A stretch of 30,774 bases of DNA from a virus. The position numbers and the translations under genes were made by a program. This document shows positions 23,733-30,774 of this stretch, one piece after another. Below the pieces are notes generated by a model. The model saw only the letters and a list, made by a program, of their open reading frames with translations. It was not told the DNA's origin and did not search any database. Every line of letters begins with the position of its first letter. Within the stretch, counting starts at the first letter, position 1. Location of the stretch: positions 1 to 30,774 of the IMG/VR virus record IMGVR_UViG_3300036791_001914; one strand, written 5' to 3'.

Positions 23733-23884
23733 CGTTCCCGCCAGGGTTAATGGTTGATGACCTGATGGCGGATATCGCAGTGATTTTTCACTGGCCGCCA
23801 TCAGAGCTTTATCCCATGAGCCTGACCCAGCTCATCATATGGCGCGAAAAGGCGCTCCAGCGTAGCGGGAACTCAAATGAGTAA
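23424..23884 (+). CDS. E': E+E' fusion by -1 ribosomal frameshift
   Basis: The slippery heptamer T TTT TTG lies at 23705-23711 in the correct phase of E. A -1 shift there reads on through GGC ACC GAA to a stop at 23882-23884, adding 57 residues (including FPPGLMVDDLMADIAVIFHW and LTQLIIWREKALQRSGNSNE) for a product of 153. P2 makes E+E' in the same way, and most long-tailed phages have such a frameshift just before the tape measure gene. The extension has no own start. Confidence 0.9.
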
Positions 23885-26324
23885 TAACGTAAGAATCGAC
23901 GTGCTGCTAAAGGCCGTGGACCAGGCGACCCGACCGTTTAAAGCCATCCAGACAGCGAGCAAATCGCTGTCGGGTGATATGCGCGACACGCAGAAAACCC
24001 TCAAGGAATTAAACGGCCAGGCCTCACGCATTGAGGGCTTTCGTAAAACGAGCGCCCAGCTCGCCGTCACCGGCCAGTCACTGAAAAAGGCGAAAGCCGA
24101 AGCCGAAGCGCTCGCCGCGCAGTTGACCAGCACCGAGCGTCCGACCCGCGCCCAGGCGAAAGCGCTCGCGACGGCAAAGGCGGCGGCGGAAGGGTTGCAG
24201 ACGAAATATAACAGCCTCACCGAGTCCGTTAAGCGCCAGCAGCGCGAACTCGGGCAGGCGGGTATCAATACCCGAAACCTCACCCGTGACGAGCAGAGCC
24301 TGAAGGGGCGCATCAGCGAGACGACGAACCAGCTCAACCGGCAAAAGCTGGCGCTGGAGCAGGTCAGCGCTAAGCAGGCGAAACTTAATAGCGTTAAAGC
24401 CCGATATGAAGCCGGGCAAAAACTCGCCTCGGGGGTACGTAATGCGGGTATGGCGGGCGTTGGTGTTGCAACCGCGGGGCTTTATGGAGCCTCGCGCTTT
24501 ATTGCGCCGGGTATTGGTTTTGATAAACAAATGTCCGGCACCCAGGCGATTCTGGGCCTTGGCAAGGATGACGACAAACTCGCTCTGATACGTAAGCAGG
24601 CGCGAGATATTGGGGCCGTCACAGCATTCTCGCCTGGTGATGTGGCGCGTACGCAAACGACGCTTGCGCGGTCGGGTTATAAGTCTGATGACGTGCTGGC
24701 CGCAACGGGGTCAACGGTTAATTTAAGTCTCGCCGCAGGCGTGGATATTTCCGAGGCGGCTGACATTATCACGAATATGCAGTCGGCATTTAATTTACCA
24801 ACAACCCAAATTCAGCGTGTTGCAGACGTGATGACTAAAGGCTTTACGTCATCTAATACCGGTCTTATTGAGCTGGGCGAGGCGATGAAGTATGCCGCCC
24901 CGATTGCTGAGGCGGCGGGGGCGAGTATTGAAGACACAACCGCGCTGCTGGGGATTCTGGCAGATAACGGTATCAAGGGGTCAATGGCTGGTACGGGGGC
25001 CAGCGCTATTTTCAGCCGCCTGCAAGCTCCGAGGGGGCAGGCTCCTGCCGCGCTGGATGAGCTCGGCGTGAAGACCCGCGACAGGAAAGGCAACATGTTG
25101 CCGGTCAACGGTATTCTTAACGCGATTAACACGTCGTTTAAGAGAAATAAGCTTGGGACTGCGCAGCAGGCCGAATATCTGAAAGTTATTTTTGGTGAAG
25201 AGGCGATGAAAGGCGCGGTTAAGCTGGTTGCCGCTGCCGGTAATGGTTCACTGAATAATAAACGTGATGAGATTAAAAACTCGCTAGGTACAACGGAGCT
25301 TATTGCCAAAATACAGACGGATAATCTTGATGGTGATTTAAAAAATCTTCAGTCAGCATGGGAAGATGTGCAAATCGAGGTATTCGAAAAAGAAGATTCC
25401 TCTCTCCGTAAACTCACCACATCGGCGACGGAATGGCTTGGTACTGTGGGGAAATGGACAAAGGCCAATCCTGAATTAACGAAAACCTTGTTTACCGTCG
25501 TAACGGGTGCCCTGGCGTTTATTGGGGTTATCGGGGGTATTGGGCTTATTGCGTGGCCGGTTGTGGCCGGGGTGAATGCCATCATTGCCGCTGCCGGAAT
25601 GCTGGGGACGGTCTTTAGCGTGGCCGGTAGCGCCATTATGACAGTTATCGGCGGCCTGACGTGGCCGATTGTGGCGGTCGGGGTGGCTATCGTGGCCGGG
25701 GCGCTTCTGATCCGGAAATACTGGCAACCCATCAGCGCCTTTTTCGGCGGTGTCGTTGAGGGGCTGCAAGAGGCGTTTGCGCCGGTGTCCGAACTGTTTT
25801 CCCCGTTGAAGCCTGTTTTTGAATGGCTGGGGCAGAAACTCCAGGATGCATGGCAATGGTTCAAAAATCTGATTGAGCCGGTGAAATCCAGCAAGGAAAG
25901 CCTCGATAGCTGCAAAAACGCCGGGGTCGCGTTCGGGCAGGCCATAGCCGGTGCGTTTCGCATGGCTATGGCTCCGTTTAAGGCGCTGCGTGACGGTATC
26001 GACTGGATACTCGACAAGCTCGGGCTGATTAATCAGCAGTCGGGCCAGCTCGACGAGCAGGCGGACAAAGTAAACGCCAGGGCAAACGGTGCGGGTGGGA
26101 TTTCCCCGTCGGGCGGTGTGCTGACCGGTGGATACGGGGCTTATCAGCCGGTGAAACCCGTTGCCGGCAAGACGTTCATCGACCAGAGCGCGCCGCAGTA
26201 CCACATCGCTATCGGTGGCGGTGTGCAGAACGGCGGCGAACTTGAGCGCCAGCTCCGCGACGGCCTTGATAAATACGAGCGCGAGAAGCGGGCAAAACAG
26301 CGCGCCAGCATGATGCACGATTAG
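23877..26324 (+). CDS. T: Tape measure protein T
   Basis: Sets tail length and is ejected ahead of DNA. 815 residues, the P2 T length. The N-terminal 190 residues are charged and coiled-coil-like (QATRPFKAIQTASKSLSGDM). A tape-measure core follows (TAFSPGDVARTQTTLARSGY, GLIELGEAMKYAAPIAEAAG). Hydrophobic segments lie at about 540-610 (LFTVVTGALAFIGVIGGIGL and IVAVGVAIVAGALLI), suited to membrane insertion at ejection. The start overlaps the E' stop. Confidence 0.95.
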   Translation: MSNNVRIDVLLKAVDQATRPFKAIQTASKSLSGDMRDTQKTLKELNGQASRIEGFRKTSAQLAVTGQSLKKAKAEAEALAAQLTSTERPTRAQAKALATAKAAAEGLQTKYNSLTESVKRQQRELGQAGINTRNLTRDEQSLKGRISETTNQLNRQKLALEQVSAKQAKLNSVKARYEAGQKLASGVRNAGMAGVGVATAGLYGASRFIAPGIGFDKQMSGTQAILGLGKDDDKLALIRKQARDIGAVTAFSPGDVARTQTTLARSGYKSDDVLAATGSTVNLSLAAGVDISEAADIITNMQSAFNLPTTQIQRVADVMTKGFTSSNTGLIELGEAMKYAAPIAEAAGASIEDTTALLGILADNGIKGSMAGTGASAIFSRLQAPRGQAPAALDELGVKTRDRKGNMLPVNGILNAINTSFKRNKLGTAQQAEYLKVIFGEEAMKGAVKLVAAAGNGSLNNKRDEIKNSLGTTELIAKIQTDNLDGDLKNLQSAWEDVQIEVFEKEDSSLRKLTTSATEWLGTVGKWTKANPELTKTLFTVVTGALAFIGVIGGIGLIAWPVVAGVNAIIAAAGMLGTVFSVAGSAIMTVIGGLTWPIVAVGVAIVAGALLIRKYWQPISAFFGGVVEGLQEAFAPVSELFSPLKPVFEWLGQKLQDAWQWFKNLIEPVKSSKESLDSCKNAGVAFGQAIAGAFRMAMAPFKALRDGIDWILDKLGLINQQSGQLDEQADKVNARANGAGGISPSGGVLTGGYGAYQPVKPVAGKTFIDQSAPQYHIAIGGGVQNGGELERQLRDGLDKYEREKRAKQRASMMHD

Positions 26325-26335
26325 GAGATACAACG

Positions 26336-26818
26336 ATGATGCTTGCCCTCGGCATGTTTGTTTTTCAGTTACAGACCCTGCCGTACCAGAACCTGCAACG
26401 AAATGTTGATTATCGCTGGCCGTCAAACAGTCGCGTCGGGCAGCGCCCGGCGGTGCAGTTTCTCGGCGTTAACGAGGAAAAAATCACCCTGAGTGGAAGC
26501 CTGATGCCGGAGATTACCGGCGGAAAGCTGTCATTGCTGGCCGTCAACATGATGGCCGACGAGGGGCGAGCGTGGCCGTTGCTCGATGGCAGCGGCACGA
26601 TTTACGGCATGTTTGTTATTAACTCGGTGAGCGAAACCTACAGCGAGTTTTTCGCAGACGGCACGGCGCGCAAAATTGATTTTAACGTGAGCCTTACGCG
26701 GGTGGATGAATCTCTTGCGTCCATGTTCGGTGATTTAAAAAGCCAGGCTGACAGCCTCATCGGCAGCGCAGGCGAGATGGCCGGGAAGGTGCAAAGCGGT
26801 ATCGGGGGATTGTTTTAA
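26336..26818 (+). CDS. U: Tail protein U
   Basis: 160 residues (P2 U: 159). Starts MMLALGMFVFQLQTLPYQNL, closely like P2 U; ATG at 26339 is an alternative. The block YRWPSNSRVGQRPAVQFLG and RKIDFNVSLTRVDESLASM are conserved. Baseplate hub component between tape measure and D. Its stop overlaps the D start (TAATG). Confidence 0.94.
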   Translation: MMLALGMFVFQLQTLPYQNLQRNVDYRWPSNSRVGQRPAVQFLGVNEEKITLSGSLMPEITGGKLSLLAVNMMADEGRAWPLLDGSGTIYGMFVINSVSETYSEFFADGTARKIDFNVSLTRVDESLASMFGDLKSQADSLIGSAGEMAGKVQSGIGGLF

Positions 26819-27975
26819 TGCTGACGGGAATGACGATCGACGCGGGTGCCAGCATGGCCCCGGCGTTTATGCTGACGCTGAACAGCCAGGATATTACGCG
26901 CAATATCAGCGACCGGCTGATTAGTCTCAGCATGACGGATAACCGGGGCTTTGAGGCTGACCAGCTTGATATTGAACTCGACGACACCGACGGGCTTGTG
27001 GAGTTGCCGACTCGCGGTGCGGTGCTCTCGCTTTTCCTCGGCTGGCAGGGGGCGGCGCTCATCGGGAAAGGGCAGTTTACGGTTGATGAAATCGAGCACC
27101 GGGGCGCGCCGGATACGCTGACCATCCGGGCGCGCAGCGCGGATTTTCGCGGTACGCTCAATTCCCGGCGTGAAACTTCATACCATGACACCACGCTCGG
27201 CGCGGTGCTGGAAACTATCGCCGGTCGCAACAAGCTGACGGCCAGCGTTGCGCCGCAGTTTGCCGGGATTCCTGTGCCGCATATTGACCAGTCGCAGGAG
27301 TCCGACGCGAAGTTTCTCACCCGACTTGCCGAGCGCAACGGGGCGGAGGTGTTGGTAAAAATGGGCAAACTGCTTTTTTTGAAGGCCGGGAACGGCGTCA
27401 CGGCCAGCGGCAAGCCCATTCCGCAGATGACTATCGAGCGCAGGGACGGCGACCGACATCAGTTTGCGATTGCCGATCGGGGCGCTTACACCGGCGTTAC
27501 GGTGAAGTGGTTGCACACTAAAGACCCCAAAGAGCAAAAGCAGAAGGTGAAGCTTAAGCGGAAACCTAAGCCGCAGCACTTGCGCGCACTCCAGCACCCG
27601 AAAGCGCAGCCGGTAAAAGCCCGACCAGTGACGAAGGAAAAAGAAGCCCGCGAGGGGGAGTATATGGTCGGGGAGGACGATAACGTCTTTGCGCTGACGA
27701 CCATTTACTCCAGCAAGGCGCAGGCCATTCGTGCCGCCCAGGCGAAGTGGGACAAGCTGCAACGCGGTGTGGCGGAGTTTTCAATCAGCCTGGCAATGGG
27801 ACGTGCGGATTTATATCCGGAAATGCCGGTCGCCGTCTCGGGCTTTAAGCGCGTGATAGACGGGCAGTCATGGACGATTACTAAGGTGTCCCACTCGCTC
27901 AGTAATAGCGGCTTCACGACGTCCTTAGAGCTTGAGGTGAGGCTTAATGACGTTGAGTATCAGGAGAGTGAATAA
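26818..27975 (+). CDS. D: Tail protein D (baseplate hub)
   Basis: 385 residues (P2 D: 387), gp27-like hub protein on which the V spike is mounted. Conserved are ITRNISDRLISLSMTDNRGF near the N-terminus, TLGAVLETIAGRNKLTASV, and the C-terminal SWTITKVSHSLSNSGFTTSL. A basic linker (about 235-275, KQKVKLKRKPKPQHLRALQH) is present. Often annotated 'late control protein D'. Confidence 0.95.
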   Translation: MLTGMTIDAGASMAPAFMLTLNSQDITRNISDRLISLSMTDNRGFEADQLDIELDDTDGLVELPTRGAVLSLFLGWQGAALIGKGQFTVDEIEHRGAPDTLTIRARSADFRGTLNSRRETSYHDTTLGAVLETIAGRNKLTASVAPQFAGIPVPHIDQSQESDAKFLTRLAERNGAEVLVKMGKLLFLKAGNGVTASGKPIPQMTIERRDGDRHQFAIADRGAYTGVTVKWLHTKDPKEQKQKVKLKRKPKPQHLRALQHPKAQPVKARPVTKEKEAREGEYMVGEDDNVFALTTIYSSKAQAIRAAQAKWDKLQRGVAEFSISLAMGRADLYPEMPVAVSGFKRVIDGQSWTITKVSHSLSNSGFTTSLELEVRLNDVEYQESE

Positions 27976-28061
27976 TGTGCGTAAAAGTTCATAACTCATT
28001 GTTAATAAATGATTTAATGCGTAAAATAACAACATCAGACGAAGCCATCCGAGGTGTTGAA

Positions 28062-28283
28062 ATGTTCCATTGCCCACTATGTCAGACTGCGGCCCATGCC
28101 CGCACCAGCCGTTATCATTCAACGGAAACAAAAGAGCGTTATCACCAGTGCCAGAACGTGAATTGTAGTGCGACCTTTGTCACGCTGGAGACGGTGAAGC
28201 ATTACATCGTTAAGCCGGGCGAAAGAACGCCCGTTATGCCGCACCCGATACCGGGCGGTCAGCAGCAAATTCACTGGATGTAA
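28062..28283 (+). CDS. ogr: Ogr zinc-finger late activator
   Basis: Activates the phage late promoters by contacting the alpha subunit of RNA polymerase. With the start at 28062 the product is 73 residues (P2 Ogr: 72): MFHCPLCQTAAHARTSRYHS at the N-terminus and CQNVNCSATFVTLETVKHYI after it. The zinc ligands are C4, C7, and the CQNVNC pair. GAGGTG ends five bases before the start. An open frame back to 27975 overlaps the D stop but is not conserved in P2 and is not used. Confidence 0.94.
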   Translation: MFHCPLCQTAAHARTSRYHSTETKERYHQCQNVNCSATFVTLETVKHYIVKPGERTPVMPHPIPGGQQQIHWM

Positions 28284-28288
28284 ACGAG

Positions 28289-28315
28289 AAGCCCCTCAAT
28301 CGAGGGGCTTTTTTT
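28289..28315 (+). terminator. Terminator after ogr
   Basis: AAGCCCCTC (28289-28297), four-base loop, GAGGGGCTT (28302-28310), then a T-run to 28315. It closes the late region. Confidence 0.92.
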
Positions 28316-28347
28316 ATGGTGCTATTTGCTTTGGCGGTTACCTCGTA

Positions 28348-28521
28348 TTAGCTCATGTCTTTTAAGGTGAGGGGGCGGCGTGGGCTGTATAGGGTGTGCT
28401 CAATAACAATAAACTTTTTGTCTATCCACTGAGTAACCTGTGCGGGCTGCACGCCATGCAGGCGGGCAAACGAGCGCTGATTGCCGTTGTAGTATTTCCT
28501 GATGTATTCGATTAACGACAT
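28348..28521 (-). CDS. Small helix-turn-helix protein, Aca-like
   Basis: A 57-residue protein, MSLIEYIRKYYNGNQRSFAR at the start, then GVQPAQVTQWIDKKFIVIEH and YSPRRPLTLKDMS. The middle is a Cro/YdaS-type helix-turn-helix (about residues 13-36) followed by a short wing. It begins six bases after the stop of the AcrIF11-like gene on the same strand, so the two form an operon. Small HTH genes directly behind anti-CRISPR genes are typically Aca repressors that bind the operon promoter; the inverted repeat over the promoter at 29016-29032 fits. This assignment rests on context and size; no specific Aca family was identified. Confidence 0.78.
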   Translation of the reverse strand: MSLIEYIRKYYNGNQRSFARLHGVQPAQVTQWIDKKFIVIEHTLYSPRRPLTLKDMS

Positions 28522-28527
28522 AACGGC

Positions 28528-28986
28528 TTACTCCGCGAAGATTGCAGGGTTAACGATAAGATATGAGGTGCCGTGCTCGTCTTCCATTTCCACCGCATCA
28601 AAACCAAGGTGTGCAGCTATGCGGCCGCGCAGGCGTTGCATTTCCCAGCCAACATCCCCGGTGCATGAGCGAGGGGAAAGAATACCGGCGAAAGCATCGC
28701 CACACTCATCATCAGCCAGGGCGTTTGCCAGAGCGTCGATCTCGTCTTCATCTGCCTCAACTTCACCGGCCAGATAATCAATAACCTCTGAAATGCGGGC
28801 ATTCAGGGCGGCATTATCAGCAATTAGATTCACGTTGTAAGCGAAGACGTAATCACCGTGAGAGGCGGCGATGTCCTTATCTGAACAGGCGAACAGGCCA
28901 TCAAAAACGTTATCACCACTCATGGCAAAAGCGCCGATTTTGATTACTGGTGCATTGTTAATGCGTGAGCCGTGGAATAGTTTCAT
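28528..28986 (-). CDS. AcrIF11-like putative ADP-ribosyltransferase anti-CRISPR
   Basis: 152 residues with the start at 28986, chosen because AAAGGAAG lies about seven bases upstream; the open frame extends 14 codons further but without a signal. Residues 3-7 (LFHGS) resemble the first NAD-binding strand of ADP-ribosyltransferases, and LFACSDKDIAASHGDYV (31-47) follows. The C-terminal block 114-145, with WEMQ, AAHLGF and MEDEHGTSYLI, resembles the end of AcrIF11 as I recall it (WEIQ, AKTLGF, MQDEQGTCYMI). AcrIF11 blocks type I-F Cascade by ADP-ribosylating Cas8f. Between lies an acidic segment (75-97) probably mimicking nothing specific. The HTH gene behind it supports an acr-aca unit. An alternative is an ADP-ribosylating toxin or effector with another target. 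Confidence 0.78.
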   Translation of the reverse strand: MKLFHGSRINNAPVIKIGAFAMSGDNVFDGLFACSDKDIAASHGDYVFAYNVNLIADNAALNARISEVIDYLAGEVEADEDEIDALANALADDECGDAFAGILSPRSCTGDVGWEMQRLRGRIAAHLGFDAVEMEDEHGTSYLIVNPAIFAE

Positions 28987-29015
28987 TGGATTGCTTCCTT
29001 TCAATTGATTTAATG

Positions 29016-29032
29016 TATAGTAAAACACTATA
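29016..29032 (-). promoter_or_regulatory. Operator-like inverted repeat over the acr promoter
   Basis: TATAGT (29016-29021), five-base spacer, ACTATA (29027-29032): a perfect 6-bp palindrome. Its left arm covers the -10 box of the acr-like operon. It is the likely target of the adjacent HTH protein. Confidence 0.6.
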
Positions 29033-29045
29033 TCAAAAATGACAA
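29017..29045 (-). promoter_or_regulatory. Promoter of the acr-like/HTH operon
   Basis: On the minus strand TTGTCA (29045-29040), 17-base spacer, TACTAT (29022-29017). The predicted start is about 25 bases before the ATG at 28986. A strong sigma-70 promoter suits early expression after infection. Confidence 0.65.
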
Positions 29046-29051
29046 TGTTTT

Positions 29052-29079
29052 AAAAAAATGGCCCGCGGATCGCGAGCCA
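29052..29079 (-). terminator. Terminator insulating the acr-like operon
   Basis: On the minus strand TGGCTCGCG, three-base loop, CGCGGGCCA (one mismatch) followed by seven T. It stops leftward transcripts from the right-hand gene a few bases before the acr promoter. Confidence 0.8.
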
Positions 29080-29099
29080 GTGTGTTGGTTTAATCGATG

Positions 29100-29144
29100 T
29101 GTGGTCAATGTGTGGACATTGATAGAAATAAATCCTTTTATTTC
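29100..29144. repeat. Attachment-arm module, copy 1
   Basis: Two Int arm-site-like octamers, TGTGGTCA (29100) and TGTGGACA (29111), 11 bases apart, followed by the perfect palindrome GAAATAAA TCCT TTTATTTC (29125-29144). TGTGGACA matches the P2 Int arm site as I recall it. A second copy lies 604 bases on. Confidence 0.65.
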
Positions 29145-29209
29145 AATTTGATAGCTACCAAAAAGAAGGCCCGTGCAAGGGTTTTTTATTTGACGTTTAG
29201 CAGGTTAGG

Positions 29210-29608
29210 TCAATACAAATGGGTATTGGAAAGCATAATTACTTTTGCTCTTTCGGGACTTTCTTTCCCCATCTCATCACATGTTGCTAGTGGTTTTTCA
29301 AGGACGTACCCCATTGCTTTGTGTTTATTCAGTACATGCAATTCTTTGGTTGTTTTCATATAGGTGTTCGGTACATCTTTGGTCCAAACATCTGAGCATA
29401 CCCCTGTAGTTATAACAGCCTCATAGATATCTGGCGTGATTCGGTTTTCATTTAAAATGACCGTGGCAATGTTGTTCTTTTCCGTGATTTCAATTGGTTG
29501 CCAGAGTTTTAGCTGCTTCTGCAAGGTTTTTACGTTGTTAGTTTGGGCGTGGGCGGTAATAGATAAAAAAATGGCAACGACCGCAGTTGTTGATTTGAGG
29601 CTGAGCAT
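29210..29608 (-). CDS. Small exported protein of unknown function
   Basis: 132 residues. A clear signal peptide (KSTTAVVAIFLSITAHA, likely cut after AHA at residue 21) sends it to the periplasm. The mature part has two cysteines (C71 and C110) able to form a disulfide, and no recognised domain. The ATG at 29608 is chosen over 29617, because AAGGA would touch the latter. It stands alone on the minus strand with its own candidate promoter and is bracketed by the two attachment-arm modules. It is not part of P2; a lysogenic-conversion or exclusion gene is possible, but nothing in the sequence shows which. The DNA is AT-rich compared with the tail genes. Confidence 0.75.
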   Translation of the reverse strand: MLSLKSTTAVVAIFLSITAHAQTNNVKTLQKQLKLWQPIEITEKNNIATVILNENRITPDIYEAVITTGVCSDVWTKDVPNTYMKTTKELHVLNKHKAMGYVLEKPLATCDEMGKESPERAKVIMLSNTHLY

Positions 29609-29644
29609 AGAGAACATCCTTATTAAACATTGGGTTAAAAGTTG

Positions 29645-29672
29645 GTTATAACCTCTACAGGATGAAAAACAA
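29645..29672 (-). promoter_or_regulatory. Candidate promoter of the exported-protein gene
   Basis: Minus strand TTGTTT (29672-29667), 16-base spacer, TATAAC (29650-29645), about 37 bases before the start codon. The -35 overlaps the arm of the next hairpin. Confidence 0.4.
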
Positions 29673-29697
29673 AGCCCCTGACGGGCAGGGGCTTTTG
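29671..29697. terminator. Bidirectional hairpin near the phage end
   Basis: AAAGCCCCTG (29671-29680), five-base loop, CAGGGGCTTT (29686-29695). T residues flank it on both strands, so it can stop transcription in both directions. Confidence 0.7.
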
Positions 29698-29703
29698 AGT
29701 CAA

Positions 29704-29748
29704 TGTGGACGCTATGTGGACAGCGTATGATATAAATCCATTTATATC
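29704..29748. repeat. Attachment-arm module, copy 2 (attR arm)
   Basis: TGTGGACG (29704) and TGTGGACA (29715), 11 bases apart as in copy 1, then the perfect palindrome GATATAAA TCCA TTTATATC (29729-29748). The two palindromes differ by paired changes that keep the stem. This copy is next to the host junction and is likely the functional attR arm. Confidence 0.65.
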
Positions 29749-29770
29749 AGTTGGTTAGGTGGCATTATCT

Positions 29771-29814
29771 GACACCATCCCTGTCTTCCCCGCCTCACCA
29801 GGCGGGTTTTTTTT
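29771..29814 (+). ncRNA. cpxQ: 3' part of the CpxQ sRNA / cpxP terminator (attR junction)
   Basis: ACACCATCCCTGTCTTCCCC (29772-29791) is identical to the E. coli/Salmonella CpxQ RNA as I recall it; CpxQ is cut from the 3' end of cpxP mRNA, binds Hfq and represses envelope-protein mRNAs. It is followed by a terminator, CCCGCCT, four-base loop, AGGCGGG and eight T (29789-29814). The bases before 29771 no longer match, so the phage-host junction falls at or inside this block and the attachment core is probably part of it. cpxP itself should lie beyond attL. Confidence 0.7.
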
Positions 29815-29838
29815 GCCTGAGAGTTAGGACGAATCCGC

Positions 29839-29844
29839 TATACT
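29839..29844 (+). promoter_or_regulatory. Candidate -10 box of fieF
   Basis: TATACT, 28 bases before the start codon. No good -35 is seen at normal distance. The site lies on the host side of the junction, so fieF should keep its own promoter. Confidence 0.4.
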
Positions 29845-29871
29845 AGCCAACATTCTCTTGTTGGAGCCCCT

Positions 29872-30774
29872 ATGAATCAACAATATGGGCGGTTGGTCAG
29901 CCGTGCGGCGATTGCTGCCACGCTGATGGCGTCGCTGTTACTTTTGATTAAAATTTTCGCCTGGTGGTACACCGGATCGGTCAGTATTCTGGCGGCTCTG
30001 GTTGATTCGCTGGTGGATATTGCCGCCTCGCTGACTAACCTGCTGGTTGTGCGCTATTCGCTCCAGCCTGCGGATGAAGAGCATACTTTTGGTCACGGTA
30101 AAGCGGAGTCGCTGGCAGCCCTGGCACAAAGCATGTTTATTTCAGGTTCTGCACTGTTCCTGTTTTTAACGGGTATTCAGCACCTGGCTGACCCTGAGCC
30201 AATGAAGCAGCCGATGGTCGGGGTTATCGTGACGGTCATCGCCCTGGTTAGCACGCTAATTCTGGTGACCTTTCAACGCTGGGTGGTCAGGAAAACGCAG
30301 AGCCAGGCCGTGCGGGCCGATATGCTTCATTATCAGTCTGATGTTATGATGAACGGTGCGATTCTCGTTGCGTTAGCGCTGTCCTGGTACGGCTGGCATC
30401 GCGCGGATTCCCTGTTTGCATTAGGGATCGGCGTCTATATTTTGTATAACGCGATTCGCATGGGCCACGAGGCCGTGCAATCTCTTTTGGACCGGGCGTT
30501 ACCCGAATCCGAGCATCAGGCCATCATTGATATTGTGACTTCGTGGCCGGGCGTCCGGGGCGCACATGATTTACGGACGCGACAGTCAGGGCCGACCCGA
30601 TTTATTCAGATTCATATCGAAATGGAAGACAATTTGCCGCTGGTTCAGGCACACGTGATTGCGGAACAGGTGGAGCAGGCGATCCTGCATCATTTTCCTG
30701 GATCGGATGTGATAATTCATCAGGATCCCTGCTCGGTCGTTCCATCGGGGCGGCAAGGGCATTTTGAGCTTTAG
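29872..30774 (+). CDS. fieF: FieF (YiiP) ferrous iron/zinc efflux transporter
   Basis: Inner-membrane cation diffusion facilitator that exports Fe2+ and Zn2+ in exchange for protons. 300 residues, same as E. coli FieF. The transport site is D45, D49 (LVDSLVDIA) and H153, D157 (HYQSD); the loop site D68, H71, H75 is also present. Six membrane helices fill residues 10-205, and the cytoplasmic ferredoxin-like domain follows, with conserved [16 protein letters not shown] and HQDPCSVVP. The start follows TTGGAGCCCCT. It is complete, and its stop is the last base of the window. The C-terminal tail (SGRQGHFEL) differs from E. coli. Confidence 0.97.
   Translation: MNQQYGRLVSRAAIAATLMASLLLLIKIFAWWYTGSVSILAALVDSLVDIAASLTNLLVVRYSLQPADEEHTFGHGKAESLAALAQSMFISGSALFLFLTGIQHLADPEPMKQPMVGVIVTVIALVSTLILVTFQRWVVRKTQSQAVRADMLHYQSDVMMNGAILVALALSWYGWHRADSLFALGIGVYILYNAIRMGHEAVQSLLDRALPESEHQAIIDIVTSWPGVRGAHDLRTRQSGPTRFIQIHIEMEDNLPLVQAHVIAEQVEQAILHHFPGSDVIIHQDPCSVVPSGRQGHFEL

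Noticed and set aside
27975-28061. N-terminal extension of Ogr, starting at an ATG that overlaps the D stop
   Set aside because: Ogr proteins begin at MFHCP; the ATG at 28062 has GAGGTG upstream. A short coupled read from D cannot be excluded.
28528-28986. Reading the AcrIF11-like gene plus HTH as a toxin-antitoxin pair
   Set aside because: Not excluded, but the order (enzyme first, HTH second), the position at the phage end and the C-terminal similarity to AcrIF11 favour acr-aca.
29097-29363. Plus-strand open frame of 88 codons
   Set aside because: It overlaps the arm module and the reverse strand of the exported-protein gene and has no ribosome-binding site or recognisable product.
1-30774. 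tRNA genes, CRISPR arrays and insertion sequences
   Set aside because: None was seen on reading; there are no regularly spaced repeats, no transposase-like frames and no cloverleaf candidates in the intergenic stretches.

Overview
The window holds an almost complete P2-family temperate phage (a peduovirus-like prophage) followed by the host gene fieF. The host is a member of the Enterobacteriaceae. FieF is close to, but not identical with, the E. coli protein, and the DNA just upstream of it looks like the 3' end of cpxP, whose tail encodes the small RNA CpxQ. A Klebsiella/Enterobacter-type genus fits, but the window alone does not settle it. The left edge falls on the integrase stop codon, so attL lies outside; the right phage end (attR) is near 29700-29800.

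Layout. 1-1530: leftward integrase and C repressor, with the early rightward promoter. 1548-6202: early operon with cox, a small orf, B, three small genes, the HUH replication initiator A, and two small unrecognised genes coupled to A. 6203-7770: accessory cargo block (the P2 'tin/old' position). It contains a broken second copy of the end of an A gene, then an AT-rich pair: a Panacea-domain (DUF4065) protein and a coiled-coil, two-helix membrane protein, a likely toxin-antitoxin or phage-exclusion module. 7771-8168: noncoding DNA with the cos site. 8169-11643: leftward packaging genes Q (portal) and P (terminase), with an extra degenerate terminase-ATPase paralogue between them. 11809-17544: rightward capsid, head-completion, lysis (holin, SAR lysozyme, two spanins) and tail-completion genes O N M L X Y K lysB lysC R S. 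17618-21506: baseplate and fibre genes V W J I H G. 21636-27975: tail genes FI FII E/E' T U D. 28062-28283: the late activator ogr.

Between ogr and attR there is a second cargo region on the minus strand. One gene resembles the AcrIF11 ADP-ribosyltransferase anti-CRISPR family. It is followed six bases later by a 57-residue helix-turn-helix gene, an acr-aca arrangement. The pair has its own promoter overlapped by an inverted repeat. Beyond it a gene for a small exported protein is bracketed by two copies of an attachment-arm module, each with paired TGTGGACA-like sites and an 8-bp palindrome.

How it works together: C and Cox with Int decide lysogeny versus excision; A and B drive rolling-circle replication; Ogr switches on the late operons; P, M and Q package DNA at cos; the two cargo regions probably serve inter-phage competition and evasion of host CRISPR. 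The most interesting points are the AcrIF11-like/HTH operon, the Panacea pair with a terminator hairpin abutting the second start codon, the terminase paralogue, the duplicated att arm, and integration into the CpxQ sRNA sequence.
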